Shown here: positions 1 through 9,670 of the stretch, one piece after another | Position numbering within the stretch: position 1 is the first letter of the stretch | Layout: every line of letters begins with the position of its first letter | Assembly (NCBI GenBank): GCA_003550325.1 | Contig: QKWP01000784.1 | Location: forward strand, 48,541 to 112,540 | Reading direction: 5' to 3' | Source of the DNA: Gigaspora rosea | Taxonomy: Eukaryota; Glomeromycota; Glomeromycetes; Diversisporales; Gigasporaceae | Length of the DNA stretch: 64,000 nt | The notes under the pieces: generated by a model | Seen by the model: the letters and a program-made list of their open reading frames with translations, nothing else | Databases searched by the model: none | What the model was told of the DNA's origin: nothing | Made by a program: the position numbers and the translations under genes

Positions 1-221
1 ACAACTCAAACTGTAATACAATCTCCATCAACAAACTACTTTAATGACGCAAATGCTGTAAACACACTCGTTGCTAAACTCGTAACAATAGCCATATCAA
101 CAATAGTAATTACAATCATAATTTGTATAAAGAAGAGGAATACAAAAGTCTTGAAACAACAATACAACATTTGGCCACAACCCAAACATCTAGACCACCG
201 GATTACCAAGGATATCCATAA
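1..221 (+). pseudogene. C-terminal part of the first small membrane-protein gene, cut by window edge
   Basis: The sequence matches the last 220 bases of the 133-residue gene at 23055-23456 in copy B. The part present covers the end of the Thr/Ser-rich outer region, one membrane segment and a basic tail ending in a Pro-rich stretch. Only the tail can be read here. The left part lies outside the window. Confidence 0.7.
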
Positions 222-261
222 ACAACACGTAATTTGAAATTACAAAGCTCATAAACAAAAG

Positions 262-270
262 TATAAAAAT
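262..270 (+). promoter_or_regulatory. TATA-like element before the 65-residue gene
   Basis: TATAAAAAT stands 31 bases before the ATG at 293, and the same element stands 31 bases before the matching ATG in copy B (23497 to 23528). If it works as a core promoter, transcription would start close to the ATG. Promoter function is inferred from sequence alone. Confidence 0.35.
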
Positions 271-292
271 AGCTGCAAAACTCATACTACAA

Positions 293-490
293 ATGACATA
301 TCTACATTTGGACATAAACGATATCAAACATTACGACATACCAACATTAATATCATTCATAGTACTCACAGCAGCAATAATATTTGGAATATTATTCACG
401 ATATATACCTGTTTAAGGAAAGAAACACATACTGGAATAATAGAAATATCTAGAACAACTAATGCTAACAACAATAATATTAATAATTAG
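293..490 (+). CDS. Small one-pass membrane protein, 65 residues (element gene 2)
   Basis: Function unknown. The protein has a short polar N terminus, one hydrophobic stretch at about residues 19-40 (ISFIVL to FTIYTC), then a basic turn (CLRKE) and an Asn-rich tail. The basic residues after the hydrophobic stretch suggest the tail faces the cytosol. The reading frame is open and almost identical in copy B at 23528-23725. It sits between the first membrane gene and a Cys-tailed membrane gene, in a run of small genes placed before Gag. A role as a particle-membrane or budding protein is only a guess. Confidence 0.6.
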   Translation: MTYLHLDINDIKHYDIPTLISFIVLTAAIIFGILFTIYTCLRKETHTGIIEISRTTNANNNNINN

Positions 491-584
491 TACGACATTA
501 CTACTTATAGCAATACTTATATCTACTATAACAATACCTATAATTATTCACCATCAACAATACAAGAAACACTTATAGTAACTA

Positions 585-805
585 ATGACTGAAACCAACT
601 CAACAACTTCTAACTGTACACATTTGACAACAATCCACTAGCAACACAACTATTATACATAGAAGTTATTACTATATTCATAGCACTACTATTTATAGTA
701 TTACTATACTGCTGTTGTAAATACCAACGCTATAAAAAGAAGGTCAACAAGACCATACCTGGAGCAGATCAATACCTTAACACTGATTCAACCTGCTGTT
801 GTTAA
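585..805 (+). pseudogene. Small Cys-tailed membrane protein gene, broken copy
   Basis: Homologous to the 73-residue gene at 23820-24041 in copy B. It encodes an Asn/Thr-rich N terminus with possible N-glycosylation sites, one membrane segment, a Cys cluster right after it, a basic stretch and a C terminus ending in three Cys. The Cys clusters could be palmitoylated or metal-bound; this is inference. The copy here is broken. Confidence 0.55.
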
Positions 806-826
806 CTAAAAATAACTCAACAATAT

Positions 827-1066
827 ATGTTTGGACAAAAGAAAAAGAAAACACAATATAATTACCAATATAGGACACCTATCTTACCAAAACCTATTAA
901 TAATCCACCAACTATACCATACGTCAGACCACCAGTAAACCTACAAAGGCTACCATATCAAGTGATAATTGACCAAGATGTACAATATAGACTAAATCAA
1001 GGATACAAACCACCTAACTTGGCACCACCAAGACCACCACTTAAACCACTTGAACTAAAGAAGTAA
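827..1066 (+). CDS. Basic proline-rich small protein, 79 residues
   Basis: The protein starts with a basic patch (MFGQKKKK) and is rich in Pro, Tyr, Asn and Lys, with repeated PP pairs near the C terminus (PPNLAPPRPPLKP). No membrane segment is visible. Pro-rich motifs of this kind can bind SH3/WW or late-domain partners, but no exact PPxY or PTAP motif is seen. Copy B has a matching 83-residue gene at 24063-24314. It is the only clearly soluble member of the small-gene cluster. Function unknown. Confidence 0.55.
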   Translation: MFGQKKKKTQYNYQYRTPILPKPINNPPTIPYVRPPVNLQRLPYQVIIDQDVQYRLNQGYKPPNLAPPRPPLKPLELKK

Positions 1067-1090
1067 ATACCTAAACGAAGAAAATAATTA

Positions 1091-1318
1091 ATGTCTGAAA
1101 AAGATCCTAATCAACTACGATTATTGGAAATATACGGAACCATAACTATAGTCACAATATTATTCGGAGTATTAGCATTAATTATTATAACTCACGTGAT
1201 AAGAACTCAAAAGAAACAACAGAAGTTAAAGAAAAGACAACCCATTATAGCAAACAGCACTGACCAACTACTATACGGACCAAACCTGAACAACCTAAAG
1301 AATACAGGAATATTCTAA
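1091..1318 (+). CDS. Small one-pass membrane protein, 75 residues
   Basis: A short N terminus is followed by one strong membrane segment at about residues 14-36 (YGTITIVTILFG to LIIITHV), then a very basic stretch (RTQKKQQKLKKR) and an Asn-rich tail. The charge pattern predicts a cytosolic C terminus. Copy B keeps the gene at 24339-24566. A membrane gene of similar design lies at the same place in copy C (59775-60083). Function unknown. The stop is followed after six bases by the next ATG, typical of the tight packing here. Confidence 0.6.
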   Translation: MSEKDPNQLRLLEIYGTITIVTILFGVLALIIITHVIRTQKKQQKLKKRQPIIANSTDQLLYGPNLNNLKNTGIF

Positions 1319-1324
1319 GGATAC

Positions 1325-2283
1325 ATGTCAGTAATACAAATATCTATAACACCAAGCACAGTAGTATCAACAAAATTATCAATAGTCATATCGATATCAA
1401 CATCATTGATAACTCAAACATCAACACCAACATTAACACCTACAATTACTCAAACACCACAATATTTTCAAGATAGTAACGTGATTGAAACACTAGCAAT
1501 ATTAGGAACACTAATAATCACCTCAGCTATCCCTTAGATTGTAGTAGAACACAGGCAAATTTGCCTGCGTTTTTGCACTTTTTTAGCTCTGATTTACTTT
1601 TTTAAAATGCTAAAATAATTAAATAAAACTTTGTACTATTATATTTGAAAATAAGGATTACTTTTTTGCAAAATTATTTTTTATATTATAAGAAAATAAA
1701 TTATAGTTACATATAAGCTGAAAATAGATAATTTTAAGAAAAAATTTTTTTAAAAAATTTTATTACAATTTTTCTGCGATCTTATTTAGTTTTAGTTTTA
1801 GAACTATAGTTCTTAAAACAATATTGTAGTTTATATAAAGGATGACAACTTTCATTATTGCAACTTTAATGATTTACTTGTAAAAATTAAGACTTGTATT
1901 AGAAGTAAAGATTTTTTTTATAGACGGGAACATATAAAATTTGAAAAAATCTAAAGAAAAATTTTAATAGTAAAAATGCCAATACAAGAACTTTAAACAT
2001 TTATTATATTAAAGTTTTCTAATGATTTTAAAAAAAATTTATAACAAAGTTACTAAAACAAAACTCAAAGAATATTTTTTACTTAGAAAAGATATGGCTA
2101 AAATCAATATTTAAAATTTTATTAAAAATTTTAAAATACGCAGGTAAATTTGCCTGTGTTACAATCTAAGGGATAGCAATAATATATAAAGCTAAACAAC
2201 TCAAAAACAACAAAATACAAAAACAACAAGCTGACAACGCTAGAATAGCTGAACAAGTTAGACAAATCAGAACTGAATTATAA
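1325..2283 (+). pseudogene. Thr/Ser-rich membrane protein gene split by a miniature transposon
   Basis: Homologous to the whole 108-residue gene at 24573-24899 in copy B. The protein has a Thr/Ser/Ile-rich N-terminal half with repeats such as TPTLTPTITQTP, a PQYFQDSN motif, one membrane segment and an amphipathic Gln/Lys/Arg-rich tail that could form a coiled coil. A 642-bp DNA element (1531-2172) is inserted within the membrane segment, and the remaining part resumes directly after it. Copy B is the empty site. Confidence 0.7.
1531..2172 (+). mobile_element. Miniature inverted-repeat element, 642 bp, AT target duplication
   Basis: The left end CCCTTAGATTGTA continues after five extra bases into ACACAGGCAAATTTGCCTGCG. 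The right end is its inverse, ending TACAATCTAAGGG. Comparison with the empty site in copy B (GCTATAGCA) shows that the insertion duplicated the two bases AT. The interior is AT-rich with no coding potential. A 2-bp AT duplication is a mark of the ISL2EU group, so a non-autonomous ISL2EU-like element is plausible. The boundary is well supported; the family is not. Confidence 0.8.
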
Positions 2284-2285
2284 AA

Positions 2286-2941
2286 GTAGATAAAAAACAA
2301 GAAAACAAATAACTGTCATAACAACTGACAATAGCATAGCATCAATAAACGCATCTATAACTTGGATGAACAACATCATATAATACTATCAGCATCTAAT
2401 AAACCATTTGAATACTTAATACAAACCATACAACTATTAATTGTAACCATAGCTATAGTATACATAGCATCAATAATATCGTACACAATAGTACAAGTCA
2501 AGAAAGAGAATATCAGAAAATTTAATGAACTTCCTAGATAAAGAACAAATTGAACAAATTAAAAAACAAATAGTAAAACCACCTTACCAGGGAATAGTAA
2601 CTAAAATACTAGAAAACAACTTAAGAACAACTGAAATCATAGTAGAAAAAGAAGTTGTAAAAGAAATAATTGTCCAAAAAGAAGAACCAAATCAAACTAT
2701 AGTAAAAACTGAAGTATCACCAACAAAAAGAAAGGCACTAATTAATACTAGTGAAGCAGCAGAATACTTTGTATATAAAGAATTAAAAACACAATTCGAA
2801 CAAGGAATCTTACCAACATTTAGATATCCAGCATTACTATTAAAAGCAAGAAAATTCAAAAAACCAAAAGAATTTCTAGAAGAAATCTTAGAAAAAGCAC
2901 CTCATTTAAAGAAAGAATATTTTCTAAAAGAAAATAAATGA
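2286..2941 (+). pseudogene. Membrane-anchored coiled protein gene, broken copy
   Basis: Matches the 218-residue gene at 24902-25558 in copy B. The part that reads openly here (2525-2941, 138 residues) is the soluble C-terminal domain. It holds a Val/Glu/Lys-rich stretch (EIIVEKEVVKEIIVQKEE) likely to be helical or beta-rich, then a compact helical part ending HLKKEYFLKENK. The N-terminal part, with two hydrophobic segments, lies in the broken stretch before it. Its stop overlaps the next gene's ATG as ATGA. Confidence 0.55.
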
Positions 2942-3350
2942 GTCTTGAAACATTAGGAAACGAAACCTATATACAAGTATTTCAAGAATTCTTTAATATC
3001 CAAATCCATTAAATTACGATCAAAAGGAAAAATTACGAGAATACGTAAAACACCACGAATACAGATTAACCAGAATAGGACAAAACGAATACATCACTGA
3101 AACAGTAGAACATAGTTTTGTAATCAAAAAAAGAAGGAAGGAATATAACTCTAAAACAACTAGCAACAAAAAGATTTCAAAAAAAACAGTAATAACAGAA
3201 GAAGATACAGCAACATACTTACTATACGTGGTAATTTTACAAGAAACAACAAAAACTATTACAGCACTACAATTGGCTAATAAAAGATCAAAAAGTATAG
3301 AAAATTGGTTAAAACTTACACGTTGTAACTATCATTTATACTTACCATAA
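2938..3350 (+). pseudogene. Pre-Gag soluble protein gene, broken copy
   Basis: Equivalent to the open 138-residue gene at 25555-25971 in copy B. Its ATG overlaps the stop of the preceding gene (ATGA at 2938-2941), and its end is three bases from the Gag ATG. Function unknown. The protein is charged and helical, with no motif I can name. The copy is broken. Confidence 0.55.
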
Positions 3351-3353
3351 AAA

Positions 3354-4881
3354 ATGGCAGCACCACCAGTACCAGCATGGCCAAAAATAGTAGGACTAAA
3401 AGACTACATAGGAGAATTCGATGGAGATACCAAAAAATACAGAAATTTAAGAAATCAACTCGAAAATGCATTTAGAATATTCAAGATTGAAAAATTAGTA
3501 ATCTACGACAGATACTCAGAAAACGATATAGTAGGATATACCCTAAGAGATACAAACACTTACGACTCTACAGCAGGAAATACACACGAATGCAGGTGGA
3601 CAACAGATCTATGTATGCAAGTATTCGCAATTGTAAGAACCAAATTAAAAAATACAGAACTAGAAATATTCGATGCAGAAATTGGATCAATAAACTGCTA
3701 CTTTAGACCCAACATCAACAATAACCAAGCCGCATTAGCAGCATTAAAAGATACCTATAATTACCCAACAGAATTAAACAGACAATACAATGCATTTCAT
3801 GCAAGTGCCATAGCAGAAGGATTACTATGTACTCCAGTAATAACACATAACACAGTAATAAAAGGATTTAGAGAAACCTTTGATAATGCATTCCTAGTCG
3901 ACCAAATACAACAAACAAGTCAAAAAGATTTTTGGAACTTCGACTTTGTCAAAAACCTTGACTATAACAATGATAATGGAATGAGAAACCTTATTAATAA
4001 ATATAAGAAATTATTACAAATATGAAACTTCCAATGGTCAAATAATTTCTATGGAAGAGAATATATGTTCTTACTATCAAAAATGCCACCAAGAATAATG
4101 GCACACATCTCATCAATGGAACCAAAACCTGCAGATAGAACCGCATTTTTTAAAGAAGCAGATAACCAATTCCTAGTGGAAAGACTTAAAATGTCACTTA
4201 CTGGAAACCTCAAAAAAAAAGTATCTCACTACAAAGAACAAAGAAAATCTATTAGATTCAATAACGTGCAAACTTCAAATGAAACCATATTCAAATGCTA
4301 CTTATGCAACCAACCTGGTCATTACAAAAGAAACTGTCCAAAACTCAAAGGGCATAATAACTTCAATAGAATTAAAACAGAAAGAGAAAAAAATGGTCAA
4401 ATTGTATTCAAAGTACAATACTGCAAATAGTGTGGAAGAGAAAGACCTTATCACACTGAAAACTGCAAAGAAAGTAACAAATACAGTTACGGAGGAAAAT
4501 TTGCAAAAGGACCAACACCAATGATACATAATACTAAAGAAAGCTATAATAAATTCTCAAAAGGAAGCAACAATTATAGAAGAAATAACAACTCATGAAG
4601 GAAATTTCAGAAGAAATAATTCCAAACGAAACTTCAGGAGAAATAACAACAACCAAAGAAGAAGATTTAACAATGTCAAAGAAGACAAAAGAGAAGAAAA
4701 ACCTGAAAGAAAAGAAAAAAGCAATTATCGAAACAATAATAAAAACAACACCAAAGGAAAACGAGTCAATAACATCAAAAATGATGATGACTATGAAAGC
4801 TATGAAAGTGAAGAAGATACTAGAGTAAACTCTATAAACATTAAACAAAATATGAATAAAATTCATAAAAATTATTTCTAA
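3354..4881 (+). pseudogene. gag: Gag: capsid-like region and zinc-knuckle nucleocapsid, broken
   Basis: The first 223 residues (3354-4025) start MAAPPVPAWPKIVGLKDYIG and hold the IGEFDGD, FRNQL-like and late WNFDFVKNLDYNND segments of a helical capsid in the Ty3/gypsy style. A following stretch (4065-4430) has a CCHC knuckle, C-x2-C-x4-H-x4-C, in CYLCNQPGHYKRNC. A second Cys/His motif and a long Arg/Asn/Lys-rich tail follow, as expected for RNA binding. Gag lies after the small membrane genes and before the protease. The copy is broken in several places. The same layout is seen in copies B and C. Confidence 0.75.
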
Positions 4882-5084
4882 AAGAGAACCTGCAAGGTAC
4901 TCAGAAACCAAATTCCAAAACAAAAGGCTATAGAAATAATCTAAGTACCAAAGAGTATTATCACAACGTTTAAACTGTTACCAAAAGTAACAAAATATTA
5001 TTAAATGAAATTAAATGTATTAATAATAAAATTATTAATAAAGAAAATATTAAAAACCAATACGAAAAATACTCTGCCAAAGAA

Positions 5085-6123
5085 ATGTTATCTAATGAAA
5101 TGTACCAAAAAGCACAATTAGACTCAGACTATAAATATCTTCTTAAAACATATCACTTTCCAAGAAAAACACAATGGTTAATACCAAATGATAAAGGCAA
5201 AAAAGCATATAAATTTATAGGACTAATAAATGGAAAACCCATCAAAATACTTCTTGATGAAGGAGCAAATTCAAGTGTAATGACATACAACATTGCAAAA
5301 GAATGGAACCTCTTACATCTAATACCAAAAGAAGCAGAATTCTCTGCAATAACACCAGGAGGAATTAGCATAGCAAATTACAGGAAAATACCTGTAACAT
5401 TTCAAATAAAAAACTATATAATGACTATTAAAGTAGCAATAATAGAAGGAGAACAATCCTACATATTAATGTCAGAAGTAGGCCAAGCACGATATGATAT
5501 AACTAAAGACAAAAAAAGCCAAATAGTACTCATAAAAGGCAAACCAATATCATACCAAGACATCACAACAAAGCAATATTCGAATCTATCACACCGGTTA
5601 TACGACAGGAACCCAGATCGCACCTTGAACCTCAAATTAAAAAATATCGGGACAGAGGATGAGTCTCATATGTCAGCACAAAATTATCAAAATCCATCCA
5701 TCAAAAGGTTATGAACGACCAAAATGCATCAAAATCATGTGCAGCAAGTTACCTTGCTCGAAAAACTAGTGACTTAGTCGCAAGCAAAAAAAACTGCCGT
5801 TGGCGCCCAACATGTTGAAACAAACAACACGAACCCAAACCACTAACCAACTTGACGACCAAGTGGTAACTAAGAAAGTTATCCCAAACCCATATACTCA
5901 AACCAATCAAACAAGATGTCTTGACAAAAATAACGAGATACCAAATATTCTAACAAATAATAACGAACAATTAAAATTGCCGTTGGCAAACCAACGCATT
6001 AACAAAATAAAAATTAGGAATTTGCCCGAAAAGAAAAAGAAAGTACAATTTACGATTGCAAAAGAAAAAAAAACTAAAATGAATACTAATAAATGGGTAG
6101 AACTCAAGTATTCACCAAAATGA
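5085..6123 (+). pseudogene. pro: Retropepsin-like protease region, broken
   Basis: The open 209-residue part (5085-5714) has the aspartic-protease core: a flap-and-strand pattern around IKILLDEGANSSVM, then ITPGGISIANY and the late YILMSEVGQARYDI strand. The active-site triplet reads Asp-Glu-Gly, not the usual Asp-Ser/Thr-Gly. The same triplet occurs in copies B and C, so it is a lineage trait. A second open stretch (5800-6123) is basic and Lys-rich. The motif TGGCGCCCAA lies at 5801-5810. The region is broken. Role by family: maturation of Gag and Pol. Confidence 0.7.
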
Positions 6124-7500
6124 ATTCACATTATATACAAAATATATTACCAAGAGCATATGACAAGCAGCTAAAAAGACTAAAAGAAATAGTCAAAGAA
6201 AATGAAAAAAGAAATAAACTAGTAGGAGTAACCATTGGAGAAGTAGAAAAACATGAATCTTCTCAATGGAATGAAATTGTAGAACTGCAATAATCACACA
6301 ATCGAATATAGTACAAATATTTCTCAAGTATGAAAACAATTTAGTAAAAGAAGAAAAACCAGATATTATAGAAGACATGAATATTATAGAAGGGAATAAA
6401 GAAATAGAGCTAAAAATGGTATTACATTTTAATATGGGAATATTCGTAAATGACCCATTATACAAACATAATAATGGAGAAAAGAAAGTCAACTGAAAAA
6501 TAACAAGAATATTACAAGAATTAAAACGAGCGGAAAAAATGAACATAAAATGGACCATATTACTTTTAGAAACAAAACTCGATCGAGAAGGGAAGGATGT
6601 AATAGAAAACATCAATTACATACTAAAAAAGATACAGGAAAAAGGCCTGGACATAGGCATATTATTAGAAAATAGTGCAAGTACAAATTGCTTTGGATCA
6701 TCATTGGCTGACCTTGTGGATATCTTGAATAGTATAGACCAAGAGTTACGGTATAGAAACAAGAATAAAACAAGGAAAAGAATAGCAAACTGCTGGGATA
6801 CCCAACATTATTGGGCAGCAGAACAAGGAAAAAGTGTACAAGAATACCAGAATATATTAGATATGTATGGACATGAAATAATGCTAGCACATTTAAATAA
6901 CAATCCCCAAGAAGCAATATTTGGGAGAGGAATGGATAAACATGCGCATATACTAGATCCAACAGCTACTTTAACGCAAGATGTATTTAAAGCTATAATG
7001 CAATATAAAGAGGTCTGTGCTGTAATACTTGAAACACCAAATACAGAATTATCTGATCAAATTGCACAAATACATGAAGTAATGAAACTAAGGGAATACG
7101 CAGATGATCTCTCAGAGGGAGATAACGCTCAAAAGAATGGTCTAAGGAAAAAGACCAAAAACAATCTAAAGACTTGCAAAAGCAAGGATAAGAATATATA
7201 CCTGCAATACCTATGGGATACCAATTCGAAGACGAAGATATCATCGACTTAGCTGACCAACTAAGAAGAACAACCTTTAGAGCAGACAACGAAAGACCTG
7301 CTAATCAAGGGAAAAAGAAACTAAACAAAGCCCATAAAGAAGCNCAGACAACGAAAGACCTGCTAATCAAGGGAAAAAGAAACTAAACAAAGCCCATAAA
7401 GAAGCCATATTCAAACAAGCAGATGAAGCACTGAATAAACTATTACCCCTACCAAAGAAGAATGACAAAAAGGGAAAGGCACCTGAAAATCAAGAAGAAG
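6124..7500 (+). pseudogene. Pol-region segment of unknown function, broken
   Basis: I recognise no domain. The longest open part (6539-7252, 237 residues) is helical and charged, with ILLENSASTNCFGSS, CWDTQHYWAAEQGKSV and GRGMDKHAHILDP as its most distinctive segments, then a Lys-rich tail. It stands between protease and reverse transcriptase, where some retroelements carry extra structural or movement-type domains. The HHCC and DD35E patterns of an integrase are not seen. Copy B has the same segment at 43850-45160. The copy is broken. Confidence 0.45.
7283..7405. repeat. Two 61-bp direct repeats around a single N
   Basis: The 61 bases at 7283-7343 recur exactly at 7345-7405, with one N at 7344 between them. 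Copy B has the segment only once. An exact repeat flanking a lone N is typical of an assembly join or gap-filling artefact rather than of biology. Confidence 0.85.
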
Positions 7501-7520
7501 CTAAACCAAATAAACAATTA

Positions 7521-8880
7521 ATGGGGCAAACCGTAAAATCGAAGTTAAGAAGATTGGACATAGCCATATCTTCAGGAAACATCGTAAAAGATGAGAGAAT
7601 TGATAAAACATTCAGAAAGCTTAAAGAAAGGCTTGAAACACTTAACAATAAATATGGATATGTGGATGGACTAACAGAAGAAGAAATAGAAGACAAACTA
7701 AAGAAATTTGCAGATGTAAAACCTATAGGAAATGATGCAGAACTCGCAGAAAATAGATGAGAATATATATACAAATATCTATTAGAAATGGATAAAGCAA
7801 ATAACGCAACATTCTATACAAATAGACAAAACCTGGAAGATTTGCATGAAGACTACACAACAGATATTGAAGGAACATTAGGAATTCAAGCAATAGAATT
7901 CAAAAGTATGGAAGAAATAGAACAAAGAGAAATAATGGCAAAACTTGCCGAAGCAGAAACATACTGTGAAAATGACAAAACGAAACAAAAGATACATAAT
8001 AAAAGGGTAGAATTTTATGATATACTTTGCGCAGACACGATGTATGATGCCAAAGATATTGATAAAATGCTTCAACAACAAACATCCAATCAAAGAGAAA
8101 AAGTAAAACCAATATGGTTAGAACCAGATATAACTGGAAGAATTACATATCAACCATACGATAAATATAATATACCAAGAGATCCTCAGTTTAAGAAAGA
8201 AAATGAAGCAGTAGGGATATCCATATCACCAACAGATAATGATGACATTTATGACGATAAAAGGCTATCACAAATGTCAAAACGAAATAATCAAATACCA
8301 AAAACCACATCACCTCAAAAGAACCCAATAATCAAAGCATTAGGGAATGCTTATGAAACAGGGAAAAGCTTAATACCATGGGGAAGAAGATCCTCAGTAC
8401 AAAGCTCAAGACCAACAACACCATCATGTCTTTATTCCAGACTGGAAACAGGAAAGTGAAAGATCACATACTCCAATACCAATAAATTATGATGGAAGCC
8501 CAAACTATTACAACAGAAAACATAGTAGATCATATACACCAGAAATACCAAAATCATTCAGATGGAAAATTCTAGATGAAATTGAAGATTTTAGTAATAA
8601 TAAACACAAAAGAACTCAAAACTATGATTACAATACACCAAGTACATCAAGCATTAGAACTACAAGCTCAAAAAGGAGCCAAGGAGAGGAAGAAGACGCT
8701 ATCAATCAAGTTGACAGACAAATAAAAAAGAACAAGAAGGATTTGAAGAAAACAGTAATAATCCAATAACTCCTACAACTAAAATGGAAAATAATCAAAT
8801 ATTTAGGAAGATACCAGTAAAAGATACCTGAGGAGGAAAAACAAGAACAACATATATCTGGGTACCAGATAAATTACCAT
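7521..8880 (+). pseudogene. Second Pol-region segment of unknown function, broken
   Basis: Open stretches at 7521-7760 and 7788-8459 encode a charged, helical protein. It starts MGQTVKSKLRRLD, passes through KTFRKLKERLETLNNKYGYV and FYDILCADTMYD, and ends in a Ser/Arg/Pro-rich linker (SLIPWGRRSSVQSSRPTTPS). The MG start could allow N-myristoylation, as in many Gag matrix proteins, but it is not known to be a real N terminus. No catalytic motif is recognised. Copy B has the same segment at 45187-46440. Broken. Confidence 0.4.
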
Positions 8881-8891
8881 CATTTAATGAA

Positions 8892-9368
8892 ATGTATGGA
8901 AATGATGATCATTATTCCATAAATAAATCTATAAACGAAGAAGAACTTGATAAAGCAATAGAACAAGCTAATAGAGAAAATCTAGAAAATCAAAAAAAAT
9001 ATGGATACACTGAAGATGAATATCAAACAGAAAATGAACAAGACAATGCTAAATCAGAAAGTACTTTACATATTCGACTCAATCACTTACACAAACTACA
9101 AAAGAAAAGAATAATACCAACTATTATTCAAGAAAATAAAAAAGGAAAAATATATAGTAATGAAAAGATTACTATACCTGCATATACTATGCAAAGTATA
9201 CAAATACAACTATATAATCAAACAAAAATAGTAGTAGGAACCCTACTACAAATGGCTAAAAAAGGAATAGCAATCCAACCAGGATTACCAAATAGAGAAA
9301 GAATCATCATAATGAATGTCTCTGCACGAGATTTAAAAATAAGCAAAAATGAACATATTGGGATCTAG
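8892..9368 (+). CDS. Linker before reverse transcriptase, dUTPase-like beta fold
   Basis: This 158-residue open stretch has an acidic N-terminal half (many Glu, Asn, Gln). A beta-rich half follows: ITIPAYTMQSIQIQL, then GTLLQMAKKGIAIQPGLPNR, then IIIMNVSARDLKISKNEHIG. The spacing matches the beta-barrel linker that precedes RT in many Ty3/gypsy Pol proteins, where strands read I-P-A...V, a short loop, and N-x-S...I-x-x-x-x-x-I-G. A catalytic dUTPase motif is not seen. Copy B has the same region at 46449-47030. The call rests on pattern only. Confidence 0.5.
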   Translation: MYGNDDHYSINKSINEEELDKAIEQANRENLENQKKYGYTEDEYQTENEQDNAKSESTLHIRLNHLHKLQKKRIIPTIIQENKKGKIYSNEKITIPAYTMQSIQIQLYNQTKIVVGTLLQMAKKGIAIQPGLPNRERIIIMNVSARDLKISKNEHIGI

Positions 9369-9670
9369 AACCATATGAGGATACATCAGAATACTTCACA
9401 CTAAATGAAATAACAGAAACTGAAAAAGAACGTATCAAAATACTTAAAGAAAGATGTGGAACAGAAGTATGGAAAATACTTGGAGATTTACTAACAGAAC
9501 ATGTAAATGAGTTTAGAGAAAAACAAGAACAAGGAACTCATGTAAATAGAAATATTATAACTGACATTGTATTAGAAACAAATAAACCAGATTCAGATAT
9601 ACCTCTTAATGACAAAAATCAAGAAGTAAGAAAATATACTCTAGAAGAGGAAAAAACTATTAAAGAACTA

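Noticed and set aside
4534-4923. Minus-strand frames opposite the Gag tail, rich in Phe, Ile and Val
   Set aside because: They are mirror images of Lys/Glu/Asn-rich coding sequence and contain no domain.
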